64,000 bases of DNA from Warburgia ugandensis. Taxonomy: Eukaryota; Streptophyta; Magnoliopsida; Canellales; Canellaceae. The stretch covers positions 65,383,880 to 65,447,879 of the forward strand of contig CP141132.1 of assembly GCA_035236585.1 (NCBI GenBank), given 5' to 3'. A program made the position numbers and the translations under genes. Below the pieces are notes generated by a model that was given only the letters and a program-made list of their open reading frames with translations, made no database searches and was not told the origin of the DNA. Positions 20,452 to 33,200 of the stretch are shown here, piece by piece (position 1 is the first letter of the stretch; every line of letters begins with the position of its first letter).

Positions 20452-21379
20452 AACTACCATCATATAATTTAAGAAAACAAAAATAACCCAAAATCATATT
20501 TTAGTTTCAATTGTACAATCAAACATAAAAAAAAACTACAACGTTTTCCTTCATGATTTATAATTTAAGAAAACACAAATAGCACCAAAACATTCAAATA
20601 AACAAAAAAAACAATATAATAATTTCTAAACATTGTTGGTGATTGGGTTGTAGAGGAATCTTACCTCCATTCTAAATATTATTGAATATGAGCCAAGGCT
20701 GGCATCTTTAACCGTGACTTACAGCCATCTACACTAAACTTGGTTGACTTAAGACCTGTTAGTGGAGAACTACTCTATATCCTTCTTAGATGAGGACGAA
20801 TTTCTTAGGAGACATATTGAAGACCTTCAATCTCTATTTTATCCTTTCAACCAATCGCATTCTAGAATCGGTATATAGATAATAGTAGATGCTTAGATTC
20901 TTTCCAGGTTATGTAGGAGATTGCAAAAGTAGACAAAGGGAGGTTTGAAAAACAGAAGCATGCACAATGGCGAAAATTTTAGGAGCTATATTAAAGGTGG
21001 AAATGGAAATTCTATGATAGATTCCAACGTTTTCACCTTTCCATGGAATGCACTCTTGAATGTACAAATTCCTGAAATTAGAATCTATCTGGAATGCTAA
21101 CTGTTGTGTTTACTCTTATGTTGGATTTTCTATGGTGTGGTCAGCAAACATGGAATTGAATTCTATGATATGTTCTATCTTGATTATGGACCCCTTAGGT
21201 GTTTGAGAAGAAGACCCTACCTGCTCAAGTTAATGCTACCACTGCAAAGGGTTCTAGCAGGTTTATCAAAGCACAAGATCACCACAAGCAAATGTTTTTT
21301 TCCCGTGCACTAGTTGAAGAAGACACTTGACATACTTCCTGAGGATACAAGATGAGAGTGCTACCCCATAGTGGGTAAT
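20452..21379. other. Intergenic DNA, no gene seen
   Basis: AT-rich with homopolymer A runs at its start. No coding region or RNA gene is recognisable. Confidence 0.4.
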
Positions 21380-21530
21380 TAGGGATGGCAACAGGTCAGG
21401 TGCGGTTAGATGTTTGGTTGACCTTGCCAACGCTAATGAATTTTTCCTACCCCAAGCCTCACCTAGCAGCCATTTGGATCGCAGGTTTCTGACCATTTTA
21501 GGTAAAATCCTGGCCCTAGCCCTAAGCAAA
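21380..21530 (+). mobile_element. hAT-like terminal fragment
   Basis: TAGGGATGGCAACAGGTCAGG matches the TAGGGATGGCAA ends common in plant hAT elements, and the next 150 bases are GC-richer than their surroundings. A diverged partner end (CTTGCCCATCACCAA, about 22234) is followed by TGGGTCAAT, close to TGGGTAAT at 21372-21379. An element of about 0.9 kb is therefore possible, but not proven. Confidence 0.4.
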
Positions 21531-22412
21531 TGTAATGGAATTAAAATATTTTCTATACAAACTTATTTAATCTAAGTGACTATAGTAAAAGTCTGATAAA
21601 ATTTATCGTCGTGCTAAGATAATACAATGTCATCGGTCCTAACTTGGGCTTAATGATTTCAGAAGATTTATGAGACCATATATTTTCAAATTTTTAATAA
21701 GAGTCTGTTAAATATATAAATTAAATTAAGCTCAAGACACGCGCACACACACACACACATATATATGGACACGCACACATACATAAAATTGACCAAGGAT
21801 AAGTACACGTTGACATAAGAAAGAAAGAAAAAGAGAAAGAGAGCAATAGGGATTTTTTTTTTTGTAATTTTTGATAAAAAAAATAAATTCAACGGTTCCA
21901 TAAATATTAAATTATTAAGATTTTTTTATAAAATGAAATTCATCTAAGTTAACTAAAAATCTTTGCCCCAAGGTTATTAATTTATCAGACTTTTTTACAC
22001 CATACCCTTTTAAGTAGCTTGGAATGACAAAATATAATTCAAAGGTGGCTTCTACAAAATTGGAATTTGTCACTAAGAAGCTCACTACCCCATTTTTAGA
22101 TATTTATATTTATGAATTTAATTGCTAAATTAGCCTTGCACTTATAGTTTTAGAAAATATATGTAAAGGCATTCTAAACTCATGATTTTTTGTCACTAAC
22201 AATTATGTACTTCGACCCTAACCCTATGTGATTGCAAAATTTCTTGCCCATCACCAACCACATGGGTCAATTTAGGTCGGGTCATAAGGCGCTGGTGTTT
22301 CTAACGTACATTTGTTGACGTTGTTTCCCATACAAGAAGTACATATGCTAGTGGCAGATGCAAAGTACGTCTACATGTTTGCGTATCCCACTAACTGCAA
22401 TTTCACATCAAG
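21531..22412. other. AT-rich DNA with a short CA repeat
   Basis: A (CA)n and (TA)n run lies at about 21744-21767. Otherwise nothing is recognisable. It may be the inside of the hAT relic that starts at 21380. Confidence 0.4.
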
Positions 22413-22430
22413 GTATATAGACTGGGAGAG

Positions 22431-22611
22431 AAGGGGGCCCTTGGCGCAAAGGTAAAAGTTATCGTCGTGTGACCTTGAGGTCACAGGTTTAAGGTGTAAA
22501 AATAGCCTCTTGCAAAAATACAAGATAAGGCTGCATACTATAGGCCCTTGTGGTCCGCCCCTTCCCCAGACCCTCAATTGGCTGGAGCTTCGTACACCGG
22601 GGCTGCCCTTT
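22431..22611 (+). mobile_element. Au SINE, copy 1
   Basis: A full-length Au SINE. Its tRNA-like head has CCTTGGCGCAAAGGTAAAAG (A box) and a B-box-like GGTCACAGGTTTAAGG. The family's TAGGCCCTTGTGGTCC and CCCCTTCCCC blocks and the GGGGCTGCCCTTT end follow. The 18-bp duplication GTATATAGACTGGGAGAG at 22413-22430 and 22612-22629 is perfect, which indicates a fairly recent insertion. No Pol III terminator function is claimed. Confidence 0.95.
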
Positions 22612-22743
22612 GTATATAGACTGGGAGAGGGGACATTTGGAATATCCATAGATCATGGTGTGAAGAGATGCTGCAAGAAGTGTCCTAGTACACTGTCTCC
22701 CAATTTGGTGAGCAGACACTGGACACTGTAGAAAAACCAAACT

Positions 22744-22917
22744 AAATAGGGGACAGCCCCAACATATGAAGCTCCTGCATATGCAGAGTCCAGGGAAGGG
22801 GCGAACGACAAGGGTCAATAGTACGCTGCCTTATCTTGCATTTTGCAAGAGACTGTTTCCATGCCTTGAATCCGTGACCTAAAAAGACACCTCTACAATT
22901 GCACTAAGGCTCTCCTT
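22744..22917 (-). mobile_element. Au SINE, copy 2, inverted to copy 1
   Basis: Same family, opposite strand, 132 bases from copy 1. The 17-bp duplication TGTAGAAAAACCAAACT at 22727-22743 and 22918-22934 is perfect. Together with copy 1 it forms an inverted pair that could fold into a hairpin if transcribed through. Confidence 0.93.
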
Positions 22918-22954
22918 TGTAGAAAAACCAAACTGCTAAAGAAAATTGTGAATG

Positions 22955-23050
22955 CGAGCTCCTCTCTTAGTTGGTAGGTTCTTCGTTTCACAGTCACTGT
23001 GAGTTCATCCTTCCTCACCATCTAAAATATGAAACTTTGAAAATGACAGA
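22955..23050 (+). mobile_element. Possible tRNA-like SINE head
   Basis: CTCTCTTAGTTGGTAGG resembles a tRNA A box, and GTGAGTTCATCC resembles a B box at a plausible spacing. No tail or target duplication was found, so this may be chance or an old fragment. It is not a functional tRNA: no cloverleaf is formed. Confidence 0.3.
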
Positions 23051-23957
23051 AAAATCTTGACTAGTTGGAAGGCTAAAGCGTTGATCTTATTTTACTGCAG
23101 CTTAGAAGAGTAACGGTCACAATCACTTATCACCAGGGCACGGCATGTAGTTTTATCTACTCCATCCCTTGACATTCCGTAATCTAATTTCTCCCTTTTC
23201 CAAGTGCCGCTTTGAAGGCCAGAAATATGAGTCTTGGGGCTGCCAGATAGTTGTAATTTTAGTGCATAGCTCATCCTAGTATAAACTATAATATAAATAC
23301 TTTCCCAATTAAGACATACACCTTTGGCCCACAAGGATGATTTATGTTTATCACCAATAAACTTGCACACCATCAACAGCTGAACTGCATGTCTTTGTTC
23401 TCATGCCAAATGGATATATTCCCTATTATAATTTATCAAAAACTAACGATTTAAAGTTCACTAGAAGAACTCTAAAGGGCTTGTAATTTTATGCATTATG
23501 TCATTATGCCAAGTGGGAGATATGGCCCCAAAAAGTGTACTCCAAGCAAGAATTGGGAGAATATGTTCATCATATCATTCATTTTGTTTCTACCAAACAA
23601 GTAAAAGCACAATCAGAATTCCCATATGGCATTAGCGCCCCATAATTCAGCCAGCCAATTTTTGTCCCTCGAGGTTCACATTCCGGTCCAATAGGTTGGT
23701 AATCCAAGCTGTCTTTATTTCAATCTATAGGATGGACGACACTCGGCCTTCTGATCCATTGGGTTAATTCAATCTATAGGATGGAGATTTTTCACTCTGT
23801 TGCACAACCCAAGTGAAATAAGGACCAAGGGGCAGCACAACTTGATCTCACCCAGCAGGCAAACACCAACAGGAACACCATATATTCATCTGCAGGGTCA
23901 AAGTTGCCTTAGAGCTGTTTCAATTCATTGCAATTCTGTGAATTCAATTAGACTTAA
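23051..23957. other. Intergenic DNA, no gene seen
   Basis: No gene is recognisable. TCAATCTATAGGATGG occurs twice (about 23720 and 23769), a small direct duplication. Confidence 0.45.
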
Positions 23958-24139
23958 GGGCCTATTTTGTTAGCTGGAAGGTGATAGAATTTGATTTCCA
24001 TGGAAAAAAGAATCCTCTGGAGAAAGCGTTAATCTTACATAAAGTGTAATCTAATTTGAAGGTGTAAAACACTTTCATGAAGAATTCTTCTTTCTATAGA
24101 AATCAAGTTCCATCGCTTTAATGCCAACCAAAGAGGCAC
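23958..24139. mobile_element. Tourist-like MITE (PIF/Harbinger type)
   Basis: A 182-bp element flanked by TAA at 23955-23957 and 24140-24142. The terminal inverted repeats are about 45 bases long: GGGCCTATTTTGTTAG... on the left against GTGCCTCTTTGGTTGG... inverted from the right, with TTGATTTC near their inner ends. The three-base TAA duplication and GGCCT-type ends are those of Tourist MITEs. It lies just beyond the probable 3' end of UBP6. Confidence 0.8.
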
Positions 24140-24282
24140 TAACTGATTATTTACAGGAAAACGCTTCAAACAACCTGCTCTTTTCTCTGGCACGGGCGAA
24201 GGATATGCACGACAAGGCAGCATGAAAGGTTGCCAGAACATCACAAGATTTGTCAACCTCTCCTTCGACAACTTATTTGATG

Positions 24283-24617
24283 TTTATTAATATTTCCACA
24301 ACTTTTCTCGTTGAACATGCAAAGAAACATCAGAACTGATGAACTTCAGTTTCAAACATTCAATAGATATATAATTCAATTGAGGCTCGCTTAATCCAGC
24401 AACCTTCAAGTATATATATCCACTTATGAGAAGGGGAGTATGACGAGTTCTGGAGCACAAAACATTTTCTCATTTGTTGGAGGCCTCTTGGGCTCTCTCA
24501 ATACATGGTAGGTAACCGTAGAGGTTACAAATGAAATTTCAACAAGAAGGCAGTGCCTCTGTAATCTACACTATGGGACTGATCAACTGTAAAATTAGAC
24601 AAGCTGTGAGTTACCTT
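24283..24617 (-). other. Probable 3' untranslated region of UBP6
   Basis: It follows the UBP6 stop codon on the minus strand. An AATAAA (TTTATT on the plus strand, 24283-24288) about 330 bases past the stop is the best poly(A) signal seen. The true end is not known. Confidence 0.45.
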
Positions 24618-27229
24618 TTAAATGTAAACAACACGAGCTTTGTACATGCAAATGTAAGCCATATGCCAATCACCTGAACGACAGACAAACATTAGTTATT
24701 AAAGTACAGATGGAATTCCAAAAATGGGATGATTTTATGGAGAAGGTACTCTTACCTCCTCCAGAGAGCTTTGTGATGTCTTCTTCTCTTTGTGGAATTG
24801 GATTGTCATCGTCATATTGAATCCATTTTCCTGGACAAACAACCACTTCTCAGTGCAAACATAAATAATATATAGAAAGTTCATATCTCTGCTCAAGTTG
24901 GGTGGACACCGACCACTTTCTTGTTTTACCCAAGCGACATAATGCCCCGAGTCTGCGCTCCTCCCTTTGTGGGTTAGCACCGCAACCAAGTCATAAATGC
25001 CAGTTAAGTGCATTTGTTTCTCAGATGATGCACCTGGCACAGAGAAAACACGAAATGAGAAAAAATGAAGCGCCTGGTCACCAGAAAAAATGGAAAGATT
25101 AAAATAAATCTGACAAAGAAATGGTGCAGATTCTAGAGATCCTATCACCACTGTAACTCTTCTCCTAAAACATATGACCTCAAAAGCCAGGTAACGTTGC
25201 TAAGTAATATGTACAGTTGGACTCTGAACATCAGAAGCCCAAGAAAACTTAACATGATGGAACATGATACAGTTCGTGTAATGTATAAAAACTCCCTCGG
25301 CAAATCATCAGCTAGACTGAGTCTAGTAGGTTTTTTGCTTTGGATTAATAACTGTCTAAAGACAACCAGTTCTTGTTCTGAATAAACCAAAAACTCCATT
25401 GACTTGGCCGAGTTACTGAAAATTAATCAATCAGTTACTAGCTCACAACTGAAAGATGTATTTACATAAGTATCATATGCCCTTTTAAATCAATATCAAA
25501 ATTATATCGAGGAACACCAGAGAGACATCCACTAGATATCAAACTACCAAAGTACTACCAAAGGGCTAATCTTTCTCACAACCAAGAGACTGTTGTTTCA
25601 AATTCACTTACCATTCAAAAAGAGAAGAAAAAGCAAGAGGCTAATCTTGACAAAGAGATGATGAATTTAACTCCTCCGAGAGTAAAGAGAAAACATTTGA
25701 AACGAATCTGATAGATTGGCAATATTGTCCAGCTTATGTTGCTAGGTCAGCTCTTCATACTATCCAGTAATATAAATGAAATTTTGTAATCGAAGCAAAA
25801 GGTGCTTAATTTCACGACCACCAGGCAGTTGGTTCAAGTCTGCCGTAGTCAATAAGGTAAAGTTTTCATACTAGGAGAAAACTGTTTTTCTAATTGTCAT
25901 GTGATACTGTACTTTCCAACACTGACAACTTCTGAATGAATGCTCTCAAAAAGCTTTGTGTCCCCTTCTGTTTTTGCAAAGAAGGCGATGGACTTGGGAG
26001 ACTTGCAACTAATGATTCTTTGGCTGGTGTCTGTCAAACGTTAGCTTTATGGATATCCATTTAAAGAATATGAAACTAAAAAAAGGGGCAGCCCCGGTGC
26101 ATGAAGCTCCCTCATATGCAGGGTCCGGGGAAGGGGCGGAGCAAGGGTCAATAGTGCGCAGCCTTACCTTGCATTTTGTAAGAGGCTGTTTCCACGCCTT
26201 GAACCCGTGACCTCAAGGTCGCATGACAACAACTCTACTGTTGTGCCAAGGCACCCCTTCTTACAGAATATGAAACTAAAGACTTGAAATAATGAGCAAA
26301 GAGACTTTTTTATTACATTTACCTTCTAGGGAAGTAATTGTTGAAGGTGGGCCATTTTCACTGGAAGAACCCTGCAGATCCAAGAAACAAGAATCAATTG
26401 AATAATTCTAGAAGAAATTTCCAAACGTAATAACCTCTTGTGCAGCTGTATATTTGCATGCAAACTTACAAAACAAGCCACAAGCTGATACAGAAAGTGG
26501 ACTGCGTATAGTCATCATGAAGGACTACATCATTCTTTCTTCTATGTGCCCTTTACTCTTAACATTTTTAAGTAGTCATCATTTTCAAATTGAATATTTA
26601 GTGAGGATCTAAGTTATCCGCTGTTTTATGAAGGATTGCCATATTTTTAGAAAATATGAATGGGCAAAAGTACAAGTGACTCCCATGAATTCAATGATCC
26701 AAACTATTTTCTGGTAGGGCACAATATGAATGAATCATATTTTAAAGAGTAGTGATACATGCATATGTAGTTTTTCCTCATGATCTCCTTAGTAAATGGT
26801 AGGAACCATAGTTGAGAATTTCGTTGTGCTCATTGTTTCGGTTTGGACCAACTAGAGAAATTTCGATAAAATACCAGACATCAATCATTTTGGCCAAAAT
26901 ATCGTGTTACGTTCTTTAGACAAAATCGAAACTCTGGCCATTTCAGCCAAAACGAAATGAAAAGCACTATGGTATGCATAGCTAGAACTTTCAGTGGGCC
27001 CACATTTTAAAGATCTAAACCGTTAAAAAAATTCTATAGACAGGCCAGGATCCAAAATTCTCATCCATTGGATGATTCTAGCAACTGTTTTTCCAAGTCA
27101 TATAACTGATAGTAAACAGTTTCACCGCTCATTTTACAACTATGAGAAGTGGTGGGTGCATATATCACTACCCTATATAAAATTTGCCAGAATGGGATGA
27201 TTGTACAGTGTCTATATAGTAGGACAAAG

Positions 27230-27267
<38 letters not shown>

Positions 27268-30200
27268 GAATGTATCTTTTTATTTACCTCTGCTTGGGGC
27301 ATCTTGGTATCAGTGTCTTTCAAGCCATCATTCTTGTCCTTGACATTCAACCCAAACTTGGCACTTTCTTCATCTCTTAAAATCTGATGTTGGGAGGTTA
27401 GTTAAGACAACAAACAGACCAAGGTTAGACAGAGCCAATGGATCAATAGGATTCCATCAGAAATAGACTGGAGTTGCCCAGTGGGGTCAAAGAAAGTAAA
27501 TCTGATTGGATGGAGAATGCTACCTGACGAGGACCCTGCAACTTTGCACGAAGCTCATCTGAACAAAGGTCATAAACGTCCAACTCCAATGGATAATCCA
27601 CTTTCTGGCAGAAACCATATCTTAGATTTTCTGAACATGTGATACTCAACACAAAGACAATAAGCAAATAAACCAAAGATTTGAGCCCCTCTGGAATACT
27701 ATTTCCATTCAAGAACCACCAGCTGGCTTTGCAAAGCCCATGAAGCTATGATTTTCTAGAAAAGGATAAAGTTTATAGAACATTTATAGAGGAAAGAGAT
27801 GAAAAAACAATTTTACCCGCAGAATCTTTGCCTTTTGATTTGATTCCCTTTTCCAGAAAAAGCGGACAAACTGGACAGTCAAATACCTGGAATTAATAGG
27901 AATAAGCATTCTTGCAAAAGCAAAGCTGCAATAAATCAAAGCATAAGCGAAAACTTTTACCTAGGCAAGGCTTTGACACGTGACTCTTTCAAATAAACTG
28001 CACTTCGTCCCAAGGAAGGAGAAACCTTCTCTAGTTCTGATTTCAGACCCTACATCAATTAGATCAGCACAGATGGAAGAACAGTCGACTCAAAAGGTAC
28101 ATAATGGTATGCATCCATGGCCATTAAGAGCTATTAACTGGTTAGAGACAATATCAAGTTGCATGAAAGAGGCTACATGGAGCAATGCTGTTTACAGAAG
28201 CAAACTCCGCTTACAATAGAGAGGAAATGAACAATTATGGTATTGATGGATATTTCCCACATGCTGTTATCCTCATTTACACAAGTAAATGGGTATTTTA
28301 ACTTTAAGGGGAAACAGGTCACACTGAGCAGAATATCACTGTCTTCTTTAACAACCACCAAGCTAGCATGGACATCATGCTTTGATGTTACAGGCTCAAC
28401 CAAGATAGATGATACTCCATGTATAAAAAGTGTACTTTGCATGTTTTTCAGGTGTAAAGAGAATCATTGGAGAAAACAAGGTAAATATATATATATATAT
28501 ATATATGGAGGGAAGGGGACCTCATATTAGGTTAATATCTAGCAAACAAAAAACAAATAGCTAAAGAAGACAATGGCTGTCATGCTGTATCCTAACATAC
28601 ACGTTTTCCACCCACCTAGATCTGACTCTGGCTATTTGTTTTACCTTACAGATGATCCCAGACTCTTCAACCATGAAAGCCACGTCCACGGTTCCACCAG
28701 CAAAAGGTCATATTTCATTTCTTTTAGACTTGATCTACCAGGTGGAATACCATCCCACATGGGACCATAACCATGTGGGTTGCCTGTTGATGGCTTACAT
28801 TTGCCAGTGTGGATCAAAAGTACACTGGGATGCTAGCTCCTGGATATTGTCCATATAGCTGGAAGTAGTTGATCAAGCTTTACCCCAACTTAAATAATAC
28901 TTCAGCATTCAGAGGCACTTAATGGAATATGCACATACAAGTATAATTTACACATGACCTACTTAATAAATGCACACGAACAAGCTATTGAACTGATCAC
29001 ATTCTGAATTTACCAAAAAGACAAAAGAAACAACTAGGTTCCACCATGCAACAAAAGAAAAAGAAAAAAGAACCATATGAAGGAATGGCTAAAGCTTCTT
29101 ATAGACCTCAACTTTGCAGATTCTGAATACACTTGACCTGAATGCTTTGTAGGGTTGCATCTCCATGGCTCAGCTCTAAAGGAACTTGTACTGTGACTGA
29201 GAGAACTCCTTATGAGGCAAAGTCCTTCAAGATGCTTACTCTTAAGTCAGCAGCAGAGACGGTTGACCCTGAGTGGCAAGATAGTTGACCTTTCCAAATT
29301 TTGTTATGCTGTGTAACTTGTTTATGAGGTCAAAAGGGTGGATGTTTATAAGAAATGGAATTGCAAGGTTACAATTGCATCTATTTGCCTGTTACATGTT
29401 CAATCCACAGACACTAACTTTCCAATAAAAACTGCATCTGTTTCATTACCTATGTAGTCACAGGCACGACTAGTCGCTAGGCGCAAAAAGGCACAGCCTT
29501 GCAACTCAACTAAGGCCAGGCGCAGCGGGTTTAAGGCACAATGCACCTAGGCGCGCGACTTTTTGCGCCTCCGACTCCAGGCGCACCATAATCAATATAA
29601 AACCCTTTTTTTCCCTTTCTTCTTCTTCTTCCTTTTCTTGCCAGACTTTCTTTCGTCTTCTTGCTACCATCCTTATCTTCCATTGACAATTGAAGGTTTC
29701 TTGAAGTGATTAAAGGTAAGAAATTACAGATTTTGTTAGGTACTATGTAGTCGCAGGCGCGACTGGTTGCTAGACGCAAAAAGGTATGGGCTTGCGACTC
29801 AATTTTGGGTAGGCGCAAGTGACTAATCGTGCGCCTAATGCGCCCCCATTTCCACTTGCCAGGGGGCTTTGCCCCCTTGGACCCCCACCGGGGCTGCCGC
29901 CCCAAACCCCCATTTGTTTCTATAACAAATGTATAAATGAAACCATTATAATGCTTAAAACAACTGATCCATAACATTATTTTCATATTTTCATATTTTG
30001 CATATTTCTTTTCATTTTTCTTAAGTTTTGTTTCCATGACCTTCTTACTTTAGTACTCTTATTTATTTTATTTTTTTGTTCTATTTGTTTGCAGGGTCCC
30101 TCTTATGATTGTTTAATTTGTTTTCATTCCACTCTAATAGATTCCTATACATTCCTATATGTTTTCTGAACTTAATTATGTCTGATTGTTTGGTTTAACT

Positions 30201-33200
30201 TTAGGTTGTTGTTGTTCATATGTTGATTTATTACTTAAGAATTTCATTTCACTCATTTTACAAGTATTTATTTATATCTTTATATTTCTATGCTTCTTTT
30301 TTTTTTTTTTGGATTTTTTTTTAAAAATATTTAAAATCCTTAATTTTGCGCTTTGACACCTAGTCGCGCGCCTAGATCTTACAATGGTGGAAGGCAATTG
30401 ATCTGATTCATGAGTCTGTGTTTATGAGTTATGTACCTCAACTTGCTGTATACTGATGCACTTGGTAGCATCTTCAGGGCCAGTTTATTTGACACAGTTG
30501 AAATAATCCTCAGAATGGCAGAACTTCTATTACATTTATTTAGTTGCTGAACTCAACAGGCTGTAAGCTAGCAATATCCTAATCTAATACATACACATCT
30601 AATCTATAGTACTTGATCTATAGCGATATTAACACCCAAGTTAAAGTAAACTACAAACATATTCTCAAGCTTCATGCAATATTTGATTACTGTGTTACAT
30701 TATTTTTTCCAGAAATTTGTGACGTAGTTCCTTCCATGCTCTCTCAGGGTAGAAAGTTGAATACAAATAAAACATGTTCGAATGCACCAAACATTTGTCT
30801 CAGGAGAAGGCTTGACAATCCTCCAGACAATGAATAGACAAAGAATATAGATGTAGGCATGAAAAACCATTACCATCATGTAAGTGACAATCCAATGATG
30901 TTTAAGAAAAACAAAGCAAATTTTTCTGAATGTTGGTGGTCGAGAGAACAACACCTCACAACCTTTGGTTGGGGAACAAGAGCACCTTGCCACTAGGCTA
31001 GTGCTCATACTGAAGAAAACACCGTATCAAAATCACAAAGAAATAAAAGCAGAAGACACAAGGTTTGTGAGTTGATTGGTTCTGACTATATGAGAACTAT
31101 GTTTTCCTGATAACTTACATGCTTTAACCCTTCATGCAAATGGTTTACTTCTTGAGAGATGTGGCACTTGAGTGAGTATATTGACTCTGTCTCTGAGCTC
31201 TCTTCACCACTTTCTGTGCAATGGATCCTGGAAACCAAAATAATTGCATGAATGGCTAGAAACCCAGATTAGCAGCAGCAAGCATTGAAAACAAAACCAT
31301 AGAACAGGACAGTGGAATTAAGAACCCAGTTCTGGGCGTCATATTTCCAGCTCCAACAACAAAATGAAACTGTTCAAAACACTCTTAAAAAATGCAACGT
31401 TTCATATGAAACTCAAAGAAATTGGCCCCCAAGCTGATCATGCAATATCTAGTTCATTAAAAATGCTCAAGAGTTAATATACACTTGAAATAAAATACTC
31501 TTTCCTCATCGCCACCTTAGACTTGGCTTATCCAATATCTAGTTCATTAGTTCAATCAGCACTAGCCCTGGGGCAGGAGTAATTTCTACCTCTTACAACC
31601 GCTTTAAGTCTAGCTCATAGGCTTATGCCGGAATAGACTTGGCAAATTCAGATTGGCTTATGAAGCATTTTTTTTCAGGTTTTGACTAAGTATGCTACTT
31701 CAGCATTTTCTGGTGATCACGGAGGTGCAAATGAAGAACTTCAAATACACTCTAAACGGTTTGATTTAGTCTCACAGATTTGAGGGCAAATGCAAGCAGA
31801 AAGAAAATTGAGACAATGTGTAAGACTCTCAAGTCAATCTTGATCTACCTGAAACTGACTTGGTTTGGGCCCCACCTAGTCAATCTTGATACTTTTGACA
31901 TGACCTAGTCAACAACAGATAAACTACTAGTCATGTCAATCATTAAGTTGCCGAGGCTTGCACTTTTGTATGCTAGTTTATCTCTGATTATGGGCTTTTA
32001 AGCACCAGAAGGATGGATACATGTATTCTCATCAGAGTGGAATACTTACTGATTACTCAATATGTACTGCTGGGTTTATAATGAAGTTTTAATGGGGATC
32101 AGTTGCGTAGAGAAAAGGGAAGAAGTTGGTAGGATGGAAGAAGGGATACCATTCATTTTGAGAAAACATTGTCCCAACAGATGGCGCCATCAACTTATTT
32201 CACTTCTCCTCTCAAGCTCCTTGCGGAGACAGCCTGAAACTAGAATGGAAATAGAGTAAATTCCTTTGAAAGATTGACCAACTTGTTGGGAGGAGGTGAG
32301 CAAGTTTCCGGAAGGCAGGTGCTCCATCTTTTAGGATCAATCTGGGTTTGAGAAATTGTCTGGTAGATTTGGGGGAGGTGGAAGTTCCATGAAGAGATCA
32401 TTAACCATGAAACTTGCACAAGGATGGAATTAGTGGGATTGTCAAGGCAGAGACACAGAGAAAGGATGGCAGCATGGCAGTCCATTCTTAAGTTACAGCA
32501 GACGCTACTAGGTTTTATGGTTTAAATGGTTTGGTATTATAGATGACATGCAAATGCTTAGCCTTCTGGGTCAATTCCATCATTGGTTCTCCACATACAT
32601 TTTTACAGGGAGCCCCATAGCCAGTAATGGAGAGGGAAGCAAGCAAGAGTGGTCACAAGTGTTAGTGTCAAATCCAATTGTGCATCAGCCTAGATGGCAG
32701 AGGACCAGAGGGTATGGGTAGCAGAAGCTTGAAGTGGATTTTTCAGTTATGACTTTCAATATTTGGAGAAAAGAGAAAGTGAAGCAACAAAGAGCTGCAG
32801 AAGTACTTGGAATGCTCTGCACCATAGGAGACTCAAGTTTTTTTGTTGGATTGCACTGTTCAACAGGAAACACATTAGATTTGTTAAAAGAAAGACAGTT
32901 TGATGGCTAAAAGATGTAAGCATGTAAAGATGCAATGGAGGTGGTGAACCATATTTGCATTTATCAGAAGCTGGTTAGAAGAACTTGCCACTGTTTTCAA
33001 ATGGTTCATGTTCTTGGTATTCCCAGGTAAATATGTCTGTAGGATGGTGATAGAAGTCAAGTGATTTGGACCAATGTACCCATTGTGATGGCTTTATAAT
33101 ATCTTGAAGGAGATGAATCATCCCTGACTAATAGGCTCCTTCTCCACCAAAAAAGGAGATGAATTTTAGCAAAATCTTTGAGAATGATACTTCTTCACTA

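Noticed and set aside
29531..30037. 168-codon frame on the minus strand
   Set aside because: It covers the GC-rich ends of the hAT-like elements at 29450 and 29743 and has no protein-like features.
30935..31010. Functional tRNA gene
   Set aside because: A and B boxes are suggestive but no cloverleaf stems can be formed; a SINE fragment fits better.
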